NCBI GenBank assembly: GCA_016929795.1
Contig: JAFGIA010000150.1
Coordinates: 1-23,341 of the forward strand
Source: Anaerolineae bacterium
GTDB lineage: Bacteria > Chloroflexota > Anaerolineae > JAAYZQ01
Length of the DNA stretch: 23,341 bases
Direction: 5' to 3'
The notes below the pieces were generated by a model, which did no database searches, was not told the DNA's origin, and worked only from the letters and a program-made list of their open reading frames with translations. The stretch's first letter is position 1. Every line of letters starts with the position of its first letter. The position numbers were made by a program, and so were the translations under genes. This document shows, piece after piece, positions 16,913 to 23,341 of this stretch.

Positions 16913-18067
16913 TCAGGATCCTCCCTCTATGCCGAGGGCGCGGCGGAAGCTGCATGCTGTGCTGCGTGCCGTTTCGGTCCAGGAAAAGCGAGATGCCTGT
17001 CGCATACCGGCGGCGGTCAGTTCGTCTCGCAGCGACGCATTGCCTGCCACGCGCTGCAGTGCCTCTGCCAGAGCATCGGTGTCATGCGGGTCGACCAGGA
17101 TGCCTGCCTCACCCACTACTTCGGGGAGTGACGACGCAGTGGAAGAGATGACGGGGAGGCCACAAGCCATGGCCTCGAGTGCCGGCAAGCCGAATCCCTC
17201 GTAGAGGGAAGGGTAGACAAAGAGGAGTGCTGCATTATACCACGCAGGGAGCTCTGCCGCGTCGACGTATCCTATAAAATGGACCTTGTCCGCGAGGTTC
17301 AATTCTTCAACGCGGCGGTAGACATCGTCGTACAACCAACCCTTGCCGCCCACGAGCAAGAGGGGCGGGCGTGACGCTGGCATCTGCGCATAGGCTGAGA
17401 TGAGGCCGGCTATGTTCTTGCGCGGCTCGAGGGTGCCGACAAAGAGGATGAACTGATCGGGGAGGCCTCGCCGCACGCGAAAGGCTTCCACCTCGTCAGC
17501 CGGCAGAGGGCGAAAGGCAGGGTCCACCCCGTGATAGACCACATCGACCTTGCGCGGTGACACGCCATAGAAGTGTGCCAGGTCCGCGCGTGTGCTCTTG
17601 GATACGGCAACGACCCGCCGGGCCGTGTGGACCGACAGGCGGGTGAAGAGGCGCAGATAGGCACGGTTGCCACCGCGAAAGTTTTGCGGGTAGTTGACAA
17701 AGCTGAGATCGTGGATGGTGACGACAAATGGGAGGCTGCTGGCGAGCGGGCCCACAAAAGCCGGGGCGTGGATCAGGTCTATACCAATGCGCCGCGCGAC
17801 GCACGGCTGGACTACCTGTTCCCACATGATGCGCACTGGGGGCCGGTGCGTTGGCAGGCGCGTGAGCGAGCAGTGGATGCCTGGCGTCCCAACAAAGCGC
17901 CGCTCGCCAAGAAAGGCGGTGTACGCGAGATCTGAACCAGCGTCGGGCAGGTGGTGCAAGAGATGGTAGATGTACCAATTGATACCTGCGCTCCGATAAT
18001 TCTGGTCGAGTGATAACAGGTGGGCATTCACGCCCACTTGAATCGCCCCGGTGTTGTCTGTGCTCAC
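16913..18067 (-). CDS. GT4 family glycosyltransferase
   Basis: A 384-residue retaining glycosyltransferase of the GT-B fold. The N-terminal acceptor half includes GINWYIYHLLHHL and a TIHDLSFVNYP segment. The C-terminal nucleotide-sugar half has HGVDPAF, FVGTLEPRKNI and the EGFGLPALEAMACGLPVIS donor-binding EX7E-type motif. It probably extends the glycan begun by the downstream glycosylphosphotransferase (inference from the pairing). The longest frame starts with ATG at 18076, but that ATG is part of the -10 TATAATG and cannot be in the mRNA. The in-frame GTG at 18067, seven bases after the -10, is where transcription should start, giving a leaderless mRNA. The last codons carry the ribosome site of the next gene. 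Confidence 0.92.
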   Translation of the reverse strand: MSTDNTGAIQVGVNAHLLSLDQNYRSAGINWYIYHLLHHLPDAGSDLAYTAFLGERRFVGTPGIHCSLTRLPTHRPPVRIMWEQVVQPCVARRIGIDLIHAPAFVGPLASSLPFVVTIHDLSFVNYPQNFRGGNRAYLRLFTRLSVHTARRVVAVSKSTRADLAHFYGVSPRKVDVVYHGVDPAFRPLPADEVEAFRVRRGLPDQFILFVGTLEPRKNIAGLISAYAQMPASRPPLLLVGGKGWLYDDVYRRVEELNLADKVHFIGYVDAAELPAWYNAALLFVYPSLYEGFGLPALEAMACGLPVISSTASSLPEVVGEAGILVDPHDTDALAEALQRVAGNASLRDELTAAGMRQASRFSWTETARSTACSFRRALGIEGGS

Positions 18068-18074
18068 GAGTGTC

Positions 18075-18102
18075 ATTATACCACACAGCGCGATTGCGTC
18101 AA
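18075..18102 (-). promoter_or_regulatory. Promoter of the GT4 / glycosylphosphotransferase unit
   Basis: Minus strand: -35 TTGACG (18102-18097), 16-base spacer, extended perfect -10 TGGTATAAT (hexamer 18080-18075). A second TGGTATAAT overlaps the RlmD-like gene's stop just upstream (around 18112-18120) and could be an extra start site without a -35. Confidence 0.8.
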
Positions 18103-18115
18103 AGGGACACGACCA

Positions 18116-19354
18116 TTATACCATCGTGAAGAGAGCGACCGATTCAATGTGAAATGTCTGTGGGAACATATCGACCGGCTGCAGGCGGACGAGGTGGTAA
18201 CCGGCGTTCACCAGTCGCTCCGAGTCGCGTGCCAAGGTGGCCGGATCGCACGATACGTACACGACACGCCTGGGAGCGAGGTGGGCAATGCCGTCGATCA
18301 CTGCCTCGCCAGCGCCGGCACGAGGCGGGTCGAGCACCACCAAGTCGATCGGGCTCTCAATTCCGGGCAGCACGTCAACGACGCTGCCTTCAAAGAGGGA
18401 GACATTGCCCAGCCCCTGGGCGTTGAACCGAAAGTCGGCTGTGGCGCTCGGATCGGACTCGATGCCCACGACCTGGCCGACATCTTGGGCCAGAGAGAGG
18501 GCAAGGAGGCCGACGCCGCAGTAGAGGTCGAGGAGTGTCTCGCCATCGCTCGGGGCCAGGTAGTCGTGCACGACAGACACGAGCGCCTCGGCGCCTGCCG
18601 TGTTGACCTGGAAAAAACTGCCGGCAGAGATGTGATAGTCGCGACCTGCGACGTACTCGACCAGGTAACGATCGCCCATCATGACTGCCACCTCGCCATC
18701 GGCGAGCATCAACACGGCAGATACGGGGAAATCCACCTCGACGTAAAAGTCCTCATACTCGTTCAGCTCGAAAATCGCCATCCTGTCGCCCGTTGCCGTG
18801 CCACAGCGGAGACTGAGGCGATAGAGCTGGGGCCACTCCATGTCGAGCGCCGCCCACAACTCATCCAGGAGCGGGTCGATGATGTAACACTCCTTGACGG
18901 GAATGACGTTGTGCGTGTCAAGGGTCAGGAAACCGAGATCACCCTCTGGTGTGACGTGAAACTGGACGTGGTTGCGATAGTGCCACGGCTGTGCTGCGCC
19001 GATGGGGTCCTCTATGATACCGGTCACGTCGAGCCCTCCGACGCGCGCCATCTGGTCGGTGAGCACGCTGCGCTTGTATTCGACCTGTGCCTCATAGTCG
19101 ATGTGCTGCCACTGGCAGCCTCCGCACTGGCCCAATCCAAAGTAGGGGCAGGGCGGCTTGATGCGATGGGGCGAGGGCTCTAGGATCTCTACCGGAACTG
19201 CGTATGCCCAGCGGGCATGCTGGTCGACGAGCTGGACGCGTACGCGCTCGCCAGGGATCGCGTACGGAACAAAAATGACTTGCCCACCGTGGCGGCCGAG
19301 GGCGGTCCCTCCATGGGCCATGGCTGTGAGGTTGAGGTCCAGGGTATCAGCCAT
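18116..19354 (-). CDS. rlmD: RlmD/RumA-type rRNA (uracil-5)-methyltransferase
   Basis: A 412-residue S-adenosylmethionine enzyme that methylates uracil C5 in 23S rRNA (or tRNA, in related branches). An N-terminal TRAM domain (about 3-60) precedes a 4Fe-4S site: C69, C77 and C80 (CGGC) with C156 as likely fourth ligand. The catalytic domain has FFQVNTAGAEAL, the SAM motif LDLYCGVGLLAL, DPPRAGAGE and the nucleophile region SCDPATLARD. All key residues are present. Which uracil is methylated cannot be told from sequence, so the symbol is a family-level assignment. ATG at 19354 overlaps the end of the PIG-L gene by eight bases and begins with the expected MADTLDLNL. A longer in-frame reading to 19444 lies wholly inside the upstream gene. 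Last gene of a five-gene operon. Confidence 0.93.
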   Translation of the reverse strand: MADTLDLNLTAMAHGGTALGRHGGQVIFVPYAIPGERVRVQLVDQHARWAYAVPVEILEPSPHRIKPPCPYFGLGQCGGCQWQHIDYEAQVEYKRSVLTDQMARVGGLDVTGIIEDPIGAAQPWHYRNHVQFHVTPEGDLGFLTLDTHNVIPVKECYIIDPLLDELWAALDMEWPQLYRLSLRCGTATGDRMAIFELNEYEDFYVEVDFPVSAVLMLADGEVAVMMGDRYLVEYVAGRDYHISAGSFFQVNTAGAEALVSVVHDYLAPSDGETLLDLYCGVGLLALSLAQDVGQVVGIESDPSATADFRFNAQGLGNVSLFEGSVVDVLPGIESPIDLVVLDPPRAGAGEAVIDGIAHLAPRRVVYVSCDPATLARDSERLVNAGYHLVRLQPVDMFPQTFHIESVALFTMV

Positions 19355-20216
19355 TGGGCCACCAGAGGCGCTCGGCGAGGCGGCCCGCGCCTCGCGTGGC
19401 TGCGAACGACCAGATGCGGCCCGGCATCTCGTCGGCACCGTCAAAGAGAACGCCGAGTTGGGAGTGATAGTAGGCCACTGCTGTCACCTTGGCAGCAATG
19501 TCGGCAGGGTCCAGGGAGACAAGTTCCTCTTCCCATCCGCGTGCGCCAGCGATGTCGAGGGCCGCATCGACAGCGCCCGGCACCTCGGCATACGGATAGT
19601 CCTCATAGTAGGCCACCCGGTGGCCGAGCGATTGTAGATGCCGGGCGGCGCCGTGGACGATCAGATGGTCAACGTGACGGCCGATGGCAAGGGGGGCATA
19701 CAGCGTGACCTCGCCGGGTGGTGGGAGAAGGTTAGCCAGTGAGCTGGCAAGGCTGCCAGGCGTGATAGGATCTTCAGGATCGATGGTGTGGAACAGGGTG
19801 GCGGCATTGGTGTAGAGCCAGCGGGCACCCGGGGCGGCACGGTAGACGGCATCGAGATAGTCGAGGTGCCTGGCGCGGGCGCCAAGGAGGGTGAGTGCCG
19901 CCATGTCCTCCGCGCGGCGCAGTGCCATCGGACGGCGTGGGTTGCCCCAGTATGCGTGCTGCACAAGCGCAAAGGAGGAAAACGGGCCTGCGGCTGCCGT
20001 GGGGCTGGACTCTGTTTCCTGATGCGACGGCAGCCCGGGCACGGGCGCGGGCTCGCCTGCAAAGATGGTGATGACAAGCACGGGGCTTCCAAGGCTCACC
20101 CGCCTGTGAATCGCCCCGCCACACGATAGCGCAGCGTCGTCCAGGTGGGGAGAGAGGTAAACGGCCGCCTGGTCACCAGGCTTACGAGACGATTGGGAGA
20201 CAGCGCTCGTGGTCAA
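19347..20216 (-). CDS. PIG-L family deacetylase
   Basis: A 289-residue member of the LmbE/PIG-L zinc deacetylase family, which removes acetyl groups from N-acetylglucosamine-type or related amides. The metal site begins with SPHLDDAALSCGG (H24, D27) after a beta strand. The third ligand is in IGRHVDHLIVH further on. The DYLDAVYR and YYEDYPYAE segments are also typical of this branch. The start is a judgement: the open frame runs back to 20396 inside the M20 gene with low-complexity Arg-rich residues, so the TTG at 20216, which overlaps the M20 stop as TTGA, is preferred. No clear ribosome site is seen, consistent with coupled re-initiation. Substrate unknown; the neighbours do not point to one. 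Confidence 0.85.
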   Translation of the reverse strand: MTTSAVSQSSRKPGDQAAVYLSPHLDDAALSCGGAIHRRVSLGSPVLVITIFAGEPAPVPGLPSHQETESSPTAAAGPFSSFALVQHAYWGNPRRPMALRRAEDMAALTLLGARARHLDYLDAVYRAAPGARWLYTNAATLFHTIDPEDPITPGSLASSLANLLPPPGEVTLYAPLAIGRHVDHLIVHGAARHLQSLGHRVAYYEDYPYAEVPGAVDAALDIAGARGWEEELVSLDPADIAAKVTAVAYYHSQLGVLFDGADEMPGRIWSFAATRGAGRLAERLWWPNG

Positions 20217-21343
20217 CGGCCGAGGTCCAGGATTAGCTCGGCGAGCAGTGCCGCGCGGCGTGGAAGAGAACGGAGGTCTGCCCACTCGGTCAGTGCGTGG
20301 GCATCTTCGCCGACGACGCCTAGCCCATCCAGGGTTGGCACGCCGAGCGCGGCGGTGAAATTGCCGTCGGACGCGCCGCCAGTGCCGGCTGGCCACAGAT
20401 CGAGGCCCAGCTCCGCGCCGACGCGCTGCGCACGCTTGAATAGGTTCTCACCCGGCGCAGACATCTCCCACGGAGGCCGGTTCATGCCACCCGAGATGAC
20501 GAGTGTCGCGTTGCGATTAGCTGGCCGCAGGGCGCGGATTGCTTTTTCCATGCGGCGGCCCTCGTGCGCGGTGGTGACGCGCACGTCGATCTCGGCCCAG
20601 GCCGACGCCGGACGGACGTTTACCTTGCTGCCTCCCTGGATAACGCCCACGTTTACAGTGGTGCCGCGCCCATAGTCGGTCATTGACTCGAGCTGTAGGA
20701 TCTGGTGAGCCATCTCCTGCACGGCACTCACCCCTCGCTCGTGCGCTGCACCGGCGTGCGATGCAACCCCCTGCACTTCCATCTCGAAGCGGCCGACGCC
20801 CTTACGCCAGGTGACAAGCGCCCCTTCACGCGACGGCTCGAGCACCAACACAGCATCGCTGCGCCGTCCCTCCTCTTCGATCAGGGGATGGGAGGTGGGG
20901 CTGCCCCACTCCTCGTCGGAGTTCAGGATAAATGCGATCTGGTGAGCGGGAGCACAATCGAGTGCCTGCAGAGCCTGGAGGGCGTAAAGGCCGATGACGA
21001 GGCCCCCCTTCATATCGAACACACCTGGGCCTGTAGCCCGGGTACCGTCGACGGTAAATGGGCGCTCGCATGCGTCGCCGAGTGGCCACACAGTGTCCAT
21101 ATGCCCCAAAAGCAGCACCTGCCTGTCACCATTGCCCCACGTGGCGCGCAGGTGGTCGCCCCAGGCGAGTTGTGGCACACGCTCGACATGGGCGCCCTCT
21201 GCTTCCAGTGCCTGGGCCATAAAGTCGGCGACGCGGTTTACTGCGTCGCGCTCGTCGCTCGGCGAGTCGATCGAAACGATCTGCTCTAGGGTGTCGACCA
21301 TCGCTTCCTGACGGGCGACCAGGTAGTCAAGGATCCTGCTCAT
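20213..21343 (-). CDS. M20 family metallopeptidase (carboxypeptidase G2-like)
   Basis: A 376-residue zinc peptidase of the ArgE/DapE/CPG2 group, acting on N-acylated or peptide-linked amino acids with a free C-terminal carboxylate. Zinc ligands and catalytic residues are in place: GHMDTVWP (H81, D83), GVFDMKGG (bridging D110), DEEWGS (catalytic E144, ligand E145), LEPS (E169) and EDAHALTE (H349). The dimerisation domain lies between (~180-290). This pattern is closest to carboxypeptidase G2-like glutamyl hydrolases by eye. ATG at 21343 overlaps the previous stop (ATGA) and has GGAGGT six bases upstream. No signal peptide, so probably cytoplasmic. Confidence 0.94.
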   Translation of the reverse strand: MSRILDYLVARQEAMVDTLEQIVSIDSPSDERDAVNRVADFMAQALEAEGAHVERVPQLAWGDHLRATWGNGDRQVLLLGHMDTVWPLGDACERPFTVDGTRATGPGVFDMKGGLVIGLYALQALQALDCAPAHQIAFILNSDEEWGSPTSHPLIEEEGRRSDAVLVLEPSREGALVTWRKGVGRFEMEVQGVASHAGAAHERGVSAVQEMAHQILQLESMTDYGRGTTVNVGVIQGGSKVNVRPASAWAEIDVRVTTAHEGRRMEKAIRALRPANRNATLVISGGMNRPPWEMSAPGENLFKRAQRVGAELGLDLWPAGTGGASDGNFTAALGVPTLDGLGVVGEDAHALTEWADLRSLPRRAALLAELILDLGR

Positions 21344-22146
21344 GTGGGTACCTCCACCACGAGGCCATCATAAGCCAAATTGGTCGATGCCGGCAGTCTG
21401 TCTACGACCTCGCCGTAGTCGACGGTATGGGATAGGTGGGTCAGATAAGCGCAGCCAGGCGACAGGTCACGAATCAGTTCGACGGCAGCCATGACGTCCA
21501 TCACTGACCTTTTCCACATTTCGATGCCCTCATAGTAGTGACTCGCACCGAGCACGAGCACGTCGAGGCTATCCAGGATCCGGCGTGCCTCTGTCGTGGC
21601 GCGCAGCATGTCGGTCACATAGCCGAGCCGCACACTGTTGTAGCTCAGCACATAACCGTACGCTGTACCACCCAGACCATGGTCGACGCGCAGCGGCTGG
21701 ACAGCCAATCCCCACAAGTCAGCCGTAGATTCGAGCGGCTCGGGCTGGAGAATACGTCGATAGGTCTTGTCATTCCAGAGGTAGGCAAAGCGCTCGCGGG
21801 CGTCATCCAACACCTGGGAGGGAGCGTGAATCGGCAGTGGGCGCCCGGCCTCGCGCTGGGCGGCAAGCAGGGGGCCAATGCCAAGCGAATGGGCGTCGTG
21901 GGTGTGTGTGAGAAGCAGGGCATCGAATGGTCCAAGGTGCTGATTCGTCACCTGGTAGCGCAGCTCGGGAGGCGCGTCGAGGAGCACCAGACGCTGAGCG
22001 TAGGATGGACCATAGCGTAGGGCAGCCGACGGCCCGGTGCGACAGTTGCGACTGCCTGGTGAGAGGGCGTTGTGGCACACGGCACACTCGCAGCCGATGC
22101 GCGGCACGCCGTGCTCGTCACCAGTTCCAAGAAATATCAGCTCCAT
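21340..22146 (-). CDS. PhnP-like metallo-beta-lactamase fold hydrolase with shifted metal motif
   Basis: A 268-residue protein of the PhnP/RNase Z-like phosphodiesterase branch. The N-terminal MELIFLGTGDEHGVP is typical. The C-x-C-x2-C knuckle (C19, C21, C24) matches the structural zinc site of PhnP. The main metal motif, normally THxHxDH, reads THTHDAH here (H81, H83, D84, A85, H86), so the aspartate is one residue early and alanine sits at the ligand position. Downstream positions H156 (DHGLGG), D179 (YVTDM) and H237/H240 (YLTHLSH) are kept. Metal binding is likely, but catalytic competence is uncertain. ATG at 22146 has AAGGA/AGGAC upstream. It overlaps the M20 gene by four bases in an apparent operon with the Nif3-like gene. 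Natural substrate unknown. Confidence 0.88.
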   Translation of the reverse strand: MELIFLGTGDEHGVPRIGCECAVCHNALSPGSRNCRTGPSAALRYGPSYAQRLVLLDAPPELRYQVTNQHLGPFDALLLTHTHDAHSLGIGPLLAAQREAGRPLPIHAPSQVLDDARERFAYLWNDKTYRRILQPEPLESTADLWGLAVQPLRVDHGLGGTAYGYVLSYNSVRLGYVTDMLRATTEARRILDSLDVLVLGASHYYEGIEMWKRSVMDVMAAVELIRDLSPGCAYLTHLSHTVDYGEVVDRLPASTNLAYDGLVVEVPT

Positions 22147-22197
22147 TGTCCTTTCCTTTGCATTGCAGCCACGATCTCGACCAGCCAGGCGCTAGCA

Positions 22198-22953
22198 TCA
22201 TGCACCTGTTGGCAAGTCCAGGAAGGTGGCCTTGAGCCTGTGACGATTGGCCAGGTGATCGGCGAGGGTTTTCAGCCCGGCTGTTTCAGTGGCATAATGC
22301 CCACCAAATACGACATTGATCCCAAGCTCGAATGCCAGGTGATAGACGCTGTGGTTCACCTCGCCTGTGAGATAGACATCTGCGCCCGCGGCTGCCGCCT
22401 GGTCGACGAGGAACGCGGCTCCGCCCGAGACGATCGCCACCCGGCGTACCGGCTCCCGGCCAAACGCCCAGGTGCCCGTCGTTGGCTCGCCCGTCGAGTC
22501 CTCTACCCGTGCCGTGAATTCTTTGAGTGTCATTTCCAGCGGAAGGTCGCCGATGAACCCAGCCGCAGAGCCCTTGTAGTCGCCAAACGTGTCCACGTTT
22601 TCAAGCCTCAGCCAACGAGCCAGGGTGGCGTTGTTGCCGAGTGTGTCGTGAAAGTCAAGAGGCAGATGTACGGCATAGAGCGAGAGCCCGGCCTCGAGCA
22701 GGGCTGCCAGGCGGATATGGTGGATGCCGGTGACCATGATGGGCTCACTCCAAAAGAGGCCATGGTGCACGATCAGCATCTGTGCGCCGGCGAGCGCAGC
22801 CTGGTGAAAGGCGTTGAGGCCCGCGTCGACGGCAAAGGCCACGTGCTCAACCTCTTTTGCCCCGGCGACTTGCAGCCCGTTGTTCGAGCGATCCTGGATC
22901 GATTTCACGTCGAGCAGCTCATCGAGGTAGGAAACCAGCTCGTCGCGATTCAT
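22198..22953 (-). CDS. Nif3-like dinuclear metal centre protein (YbgI/DUF34 family)
   Basis: A 251-residue protein of the short form found in E. coli YbgI, without the PII-like insert of YqfO. Metal ligands of the hexameric ring family are visible: HHG (H63, H64), LPLD (D100) and GHYATE (H219, E223). The family is conserved through life, and its biochemical role is unsettled (links to GTP cyclohydrolase activity and metal handling have been proposed). ATG at 22953 is preceded by GGAG eight bases upstream. Its promoter lies at 23020-23048. It is the first gene of the operon running through the RlmD-like gene, with a 51-base gap to the next gene and then overlaps. Confidence 0.93.
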   Translation of the reverse strand: MNRDELVSYLDELLDVKSIQDRSNNGLQVAGAKEVEHVAFAVDAGLNAFHQAALAGAQMLIVHHGLFWSEPIMVTGIHHIRLAALLEAGLSLYAVHLPLDFHDTLGNNATLARWLRLENVDTFGDYKGSAAGFIGDLPLEMTLKEFTARVEDSTGEPTTGTWAFGREPVRRVAIVSGGAAFLVDQAAAAGADVYLTGEVNHSVYHLAFELGINVVFGGHYATETAGLKTLADHLANRHRLKATFLDLPTGA

Positions 22954-23019
22954 CGTCTTATCTCCATCCGCACGACCAGCGCCCGGTAGAGCCCCGGTAC
23001 AAAGATTTCGGCAGTTGGT

Positions 23020-23048
23020 AGTATATCATCTTTTACGGTGGGATGCAA
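23020..23048 (-). promoter_or_regulatory. Promoter of the Nif3-to-RlmD operon
   Basis: Minus strand: -35 TTGCAT (23048-23043), 17-base spacer, extended -10 TGATATACT (hexamer 23025-23020). Predicted start near 23013 gives a leader of about 60 bases. The palindromic repeat begins only a few bases upstream of the -35. Confidence 0.75.
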
Positions 23049-23054
23049 AGAGAG

Positions 23055-23124
23055 ACTGGAAGGTTGGAAGGCTGGCAGCGTTCCTTCCGACTGCCCAGTC
23101 TTCCAACCTTCCAGTCTTCCAACC
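23055..23124. repeat. Intergenic GGAAGGTT-type palindromic repeat
   Basis: A 21-base arm (23055-23075) is complementary to 23095-23115 with one mismatch. Its loop contains a further three-base pairing. The right arm is partly duplicated: CCAGTCTTCCAACC occurs at 23095-23108 and again at 23111-23124. The element sits between the 3' end of the membrane protein gene and the Nif3 promoter, and in RNA would form a long hairpin that may end or stabilise the upstream transcript. Open frames across it are repeat artefacts. Confidence 0.85.
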
Positions 23125-23139
23125 AGCAAGTGCTGGGTG

Positions 23140-23341
23140 TCAGGGAACCGGGGTCATGACCTCTAGCGTCTCGATGATGGTGGAAAAGGTGTTGCCCATC
23201 GCCGGCCCAAGCAGCAGAACGCCCAGGCAGAGACAGACGCAGCATACTACGATGAGAGCCAGGACGACAATGAGGGCGATAAGCCATGGACTCATGCCTC
23301 GCCTGGCAGGGGGCTGCTCGTAGTAATATGGGGCCTCGTAC
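23140..23341 (-). CDS. C-terminal part of a small single-pass membrane protein (cut by window edge)
   Basis: The frame is open from the right edge to a TGA at 23140-23142, giving 66 residues. It opens with a Tyr/Pro-rich stretch (YEAPYYYEQPP) and RRG, continues with a hydrophobic segment of about 27 residues that includes four cysteines (VCCVCLC), then has a short polar tail. An internal ATG (codon 16) has no Shine-Dalgarno site, so the true start is probably outside the window. The layout of a Pro/Tyr-rich cytoplasmic part followed by one Cys-rich membrane helix is not a family I can name. Function unknown. Confidence 0.6.
   Translation of the reverse strand, partial: YEAPYYYEQPPARRGMSPWLIALIVVLALIVVCCVCLCLGVLLLGPAMGNTFSTIIETLEVMTPVP

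Noticed and set aside
18020..19183. 387-codon open frame on the plus strand
   Set aside because: It is the antisense shadow of the RlmD-like gene. The opposite strand has all family motifs, and this frame has no ribosome site and no recognisable domain.
22072..22989. 305-codon open frame on the plus strand
   Set aside because: It is the antisense of the Nif3-like gene, a common result of high third-position GC. No start signal.
23033..23287. Open frames across the palindromic repeat near the right edge
   Set aside because: Their sequence (repeated WKVGRL words) comes only from translating the GGAAGGTT repeat. No start signals.

Overview
The window looks like a chromosomal stretch of a GC-rich bacterium, most likely a member of the Chloroflexota (Anaerolineae/Caldilineae-like). 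This is inferred from several things. Secreted proteins carry Thr-Pro-rich 'TPTxxPT' linkers. There is a DUF2723 membrane glycosyltransferase, and tandem B12-type radical SAM proteins. Intergenic mini-repeats of the GGAAGGTT / GGTAGGTT kind are present, as is a class II (GlpX) fructose bisphosphatase. No phage, transposon, CRISPR array or integrase was seen, so this appears to be ordinary chromosome with a few unusual genes.

Layout from left to right. Two tRNA genes (Pro-TGG then Gly-TCC) are read leftward from one promoter. Divergent from them is a glutamate-dehydrogenase-family gene whose substrate-binding and catalytic lysines are both replaced. It ends at a perfect bidirectional terminator facing a membrane-anchored LysM/M23 cell-wall hydrolase. 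Next, all leftward, come rho (with a ~290-base leader) and glpX. A small rightward gene for a secreted protein converges, with a 4-base stop overlap, on a leftward cluster: two tandem radical SAM paralogues followed by a secreted protein made of four copies of an unrecognised ~95-residue domain. Upstream is a large DUF2723 protein, divergent from recF. recF converges, again with a CTAG stop overlap, on a small rubredoxin-domain protein. Behind that is a two-gene exopolysaccharide-type unit (GT4 glycosyltransferase and polyprenyl glycosylphosphotransferase). A five-gene overlapping operon follows (Nif3-like, PhnP-like metallo-beta-lactamase fold, M20 peptidase, PIG-L deacetylase, RlmD-like rRNA methyltransferase). 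The right edge holds the 3' part of a small membrane protein gene.

Promoters are unusually readable. Ten sigma70-type promoters with 16-17 base spacers can be picked by eye, and they settle several start codons. They suggest that recF and the GT4 gene are transcribed as leaderless mRNAs. The most interesting items are the radical SAM/radical SAM/four-repeat secreted protein cluster, the repeat domain itself (with a correlated loss of two cysteines in one copy), the active-site-altered dehydrogenase, a metallo-beta-lactamase-fold protein with a shifted metal motif, and two intergenic palindromic repeat elements. No function is demonstrated for any of these from sequence alone.
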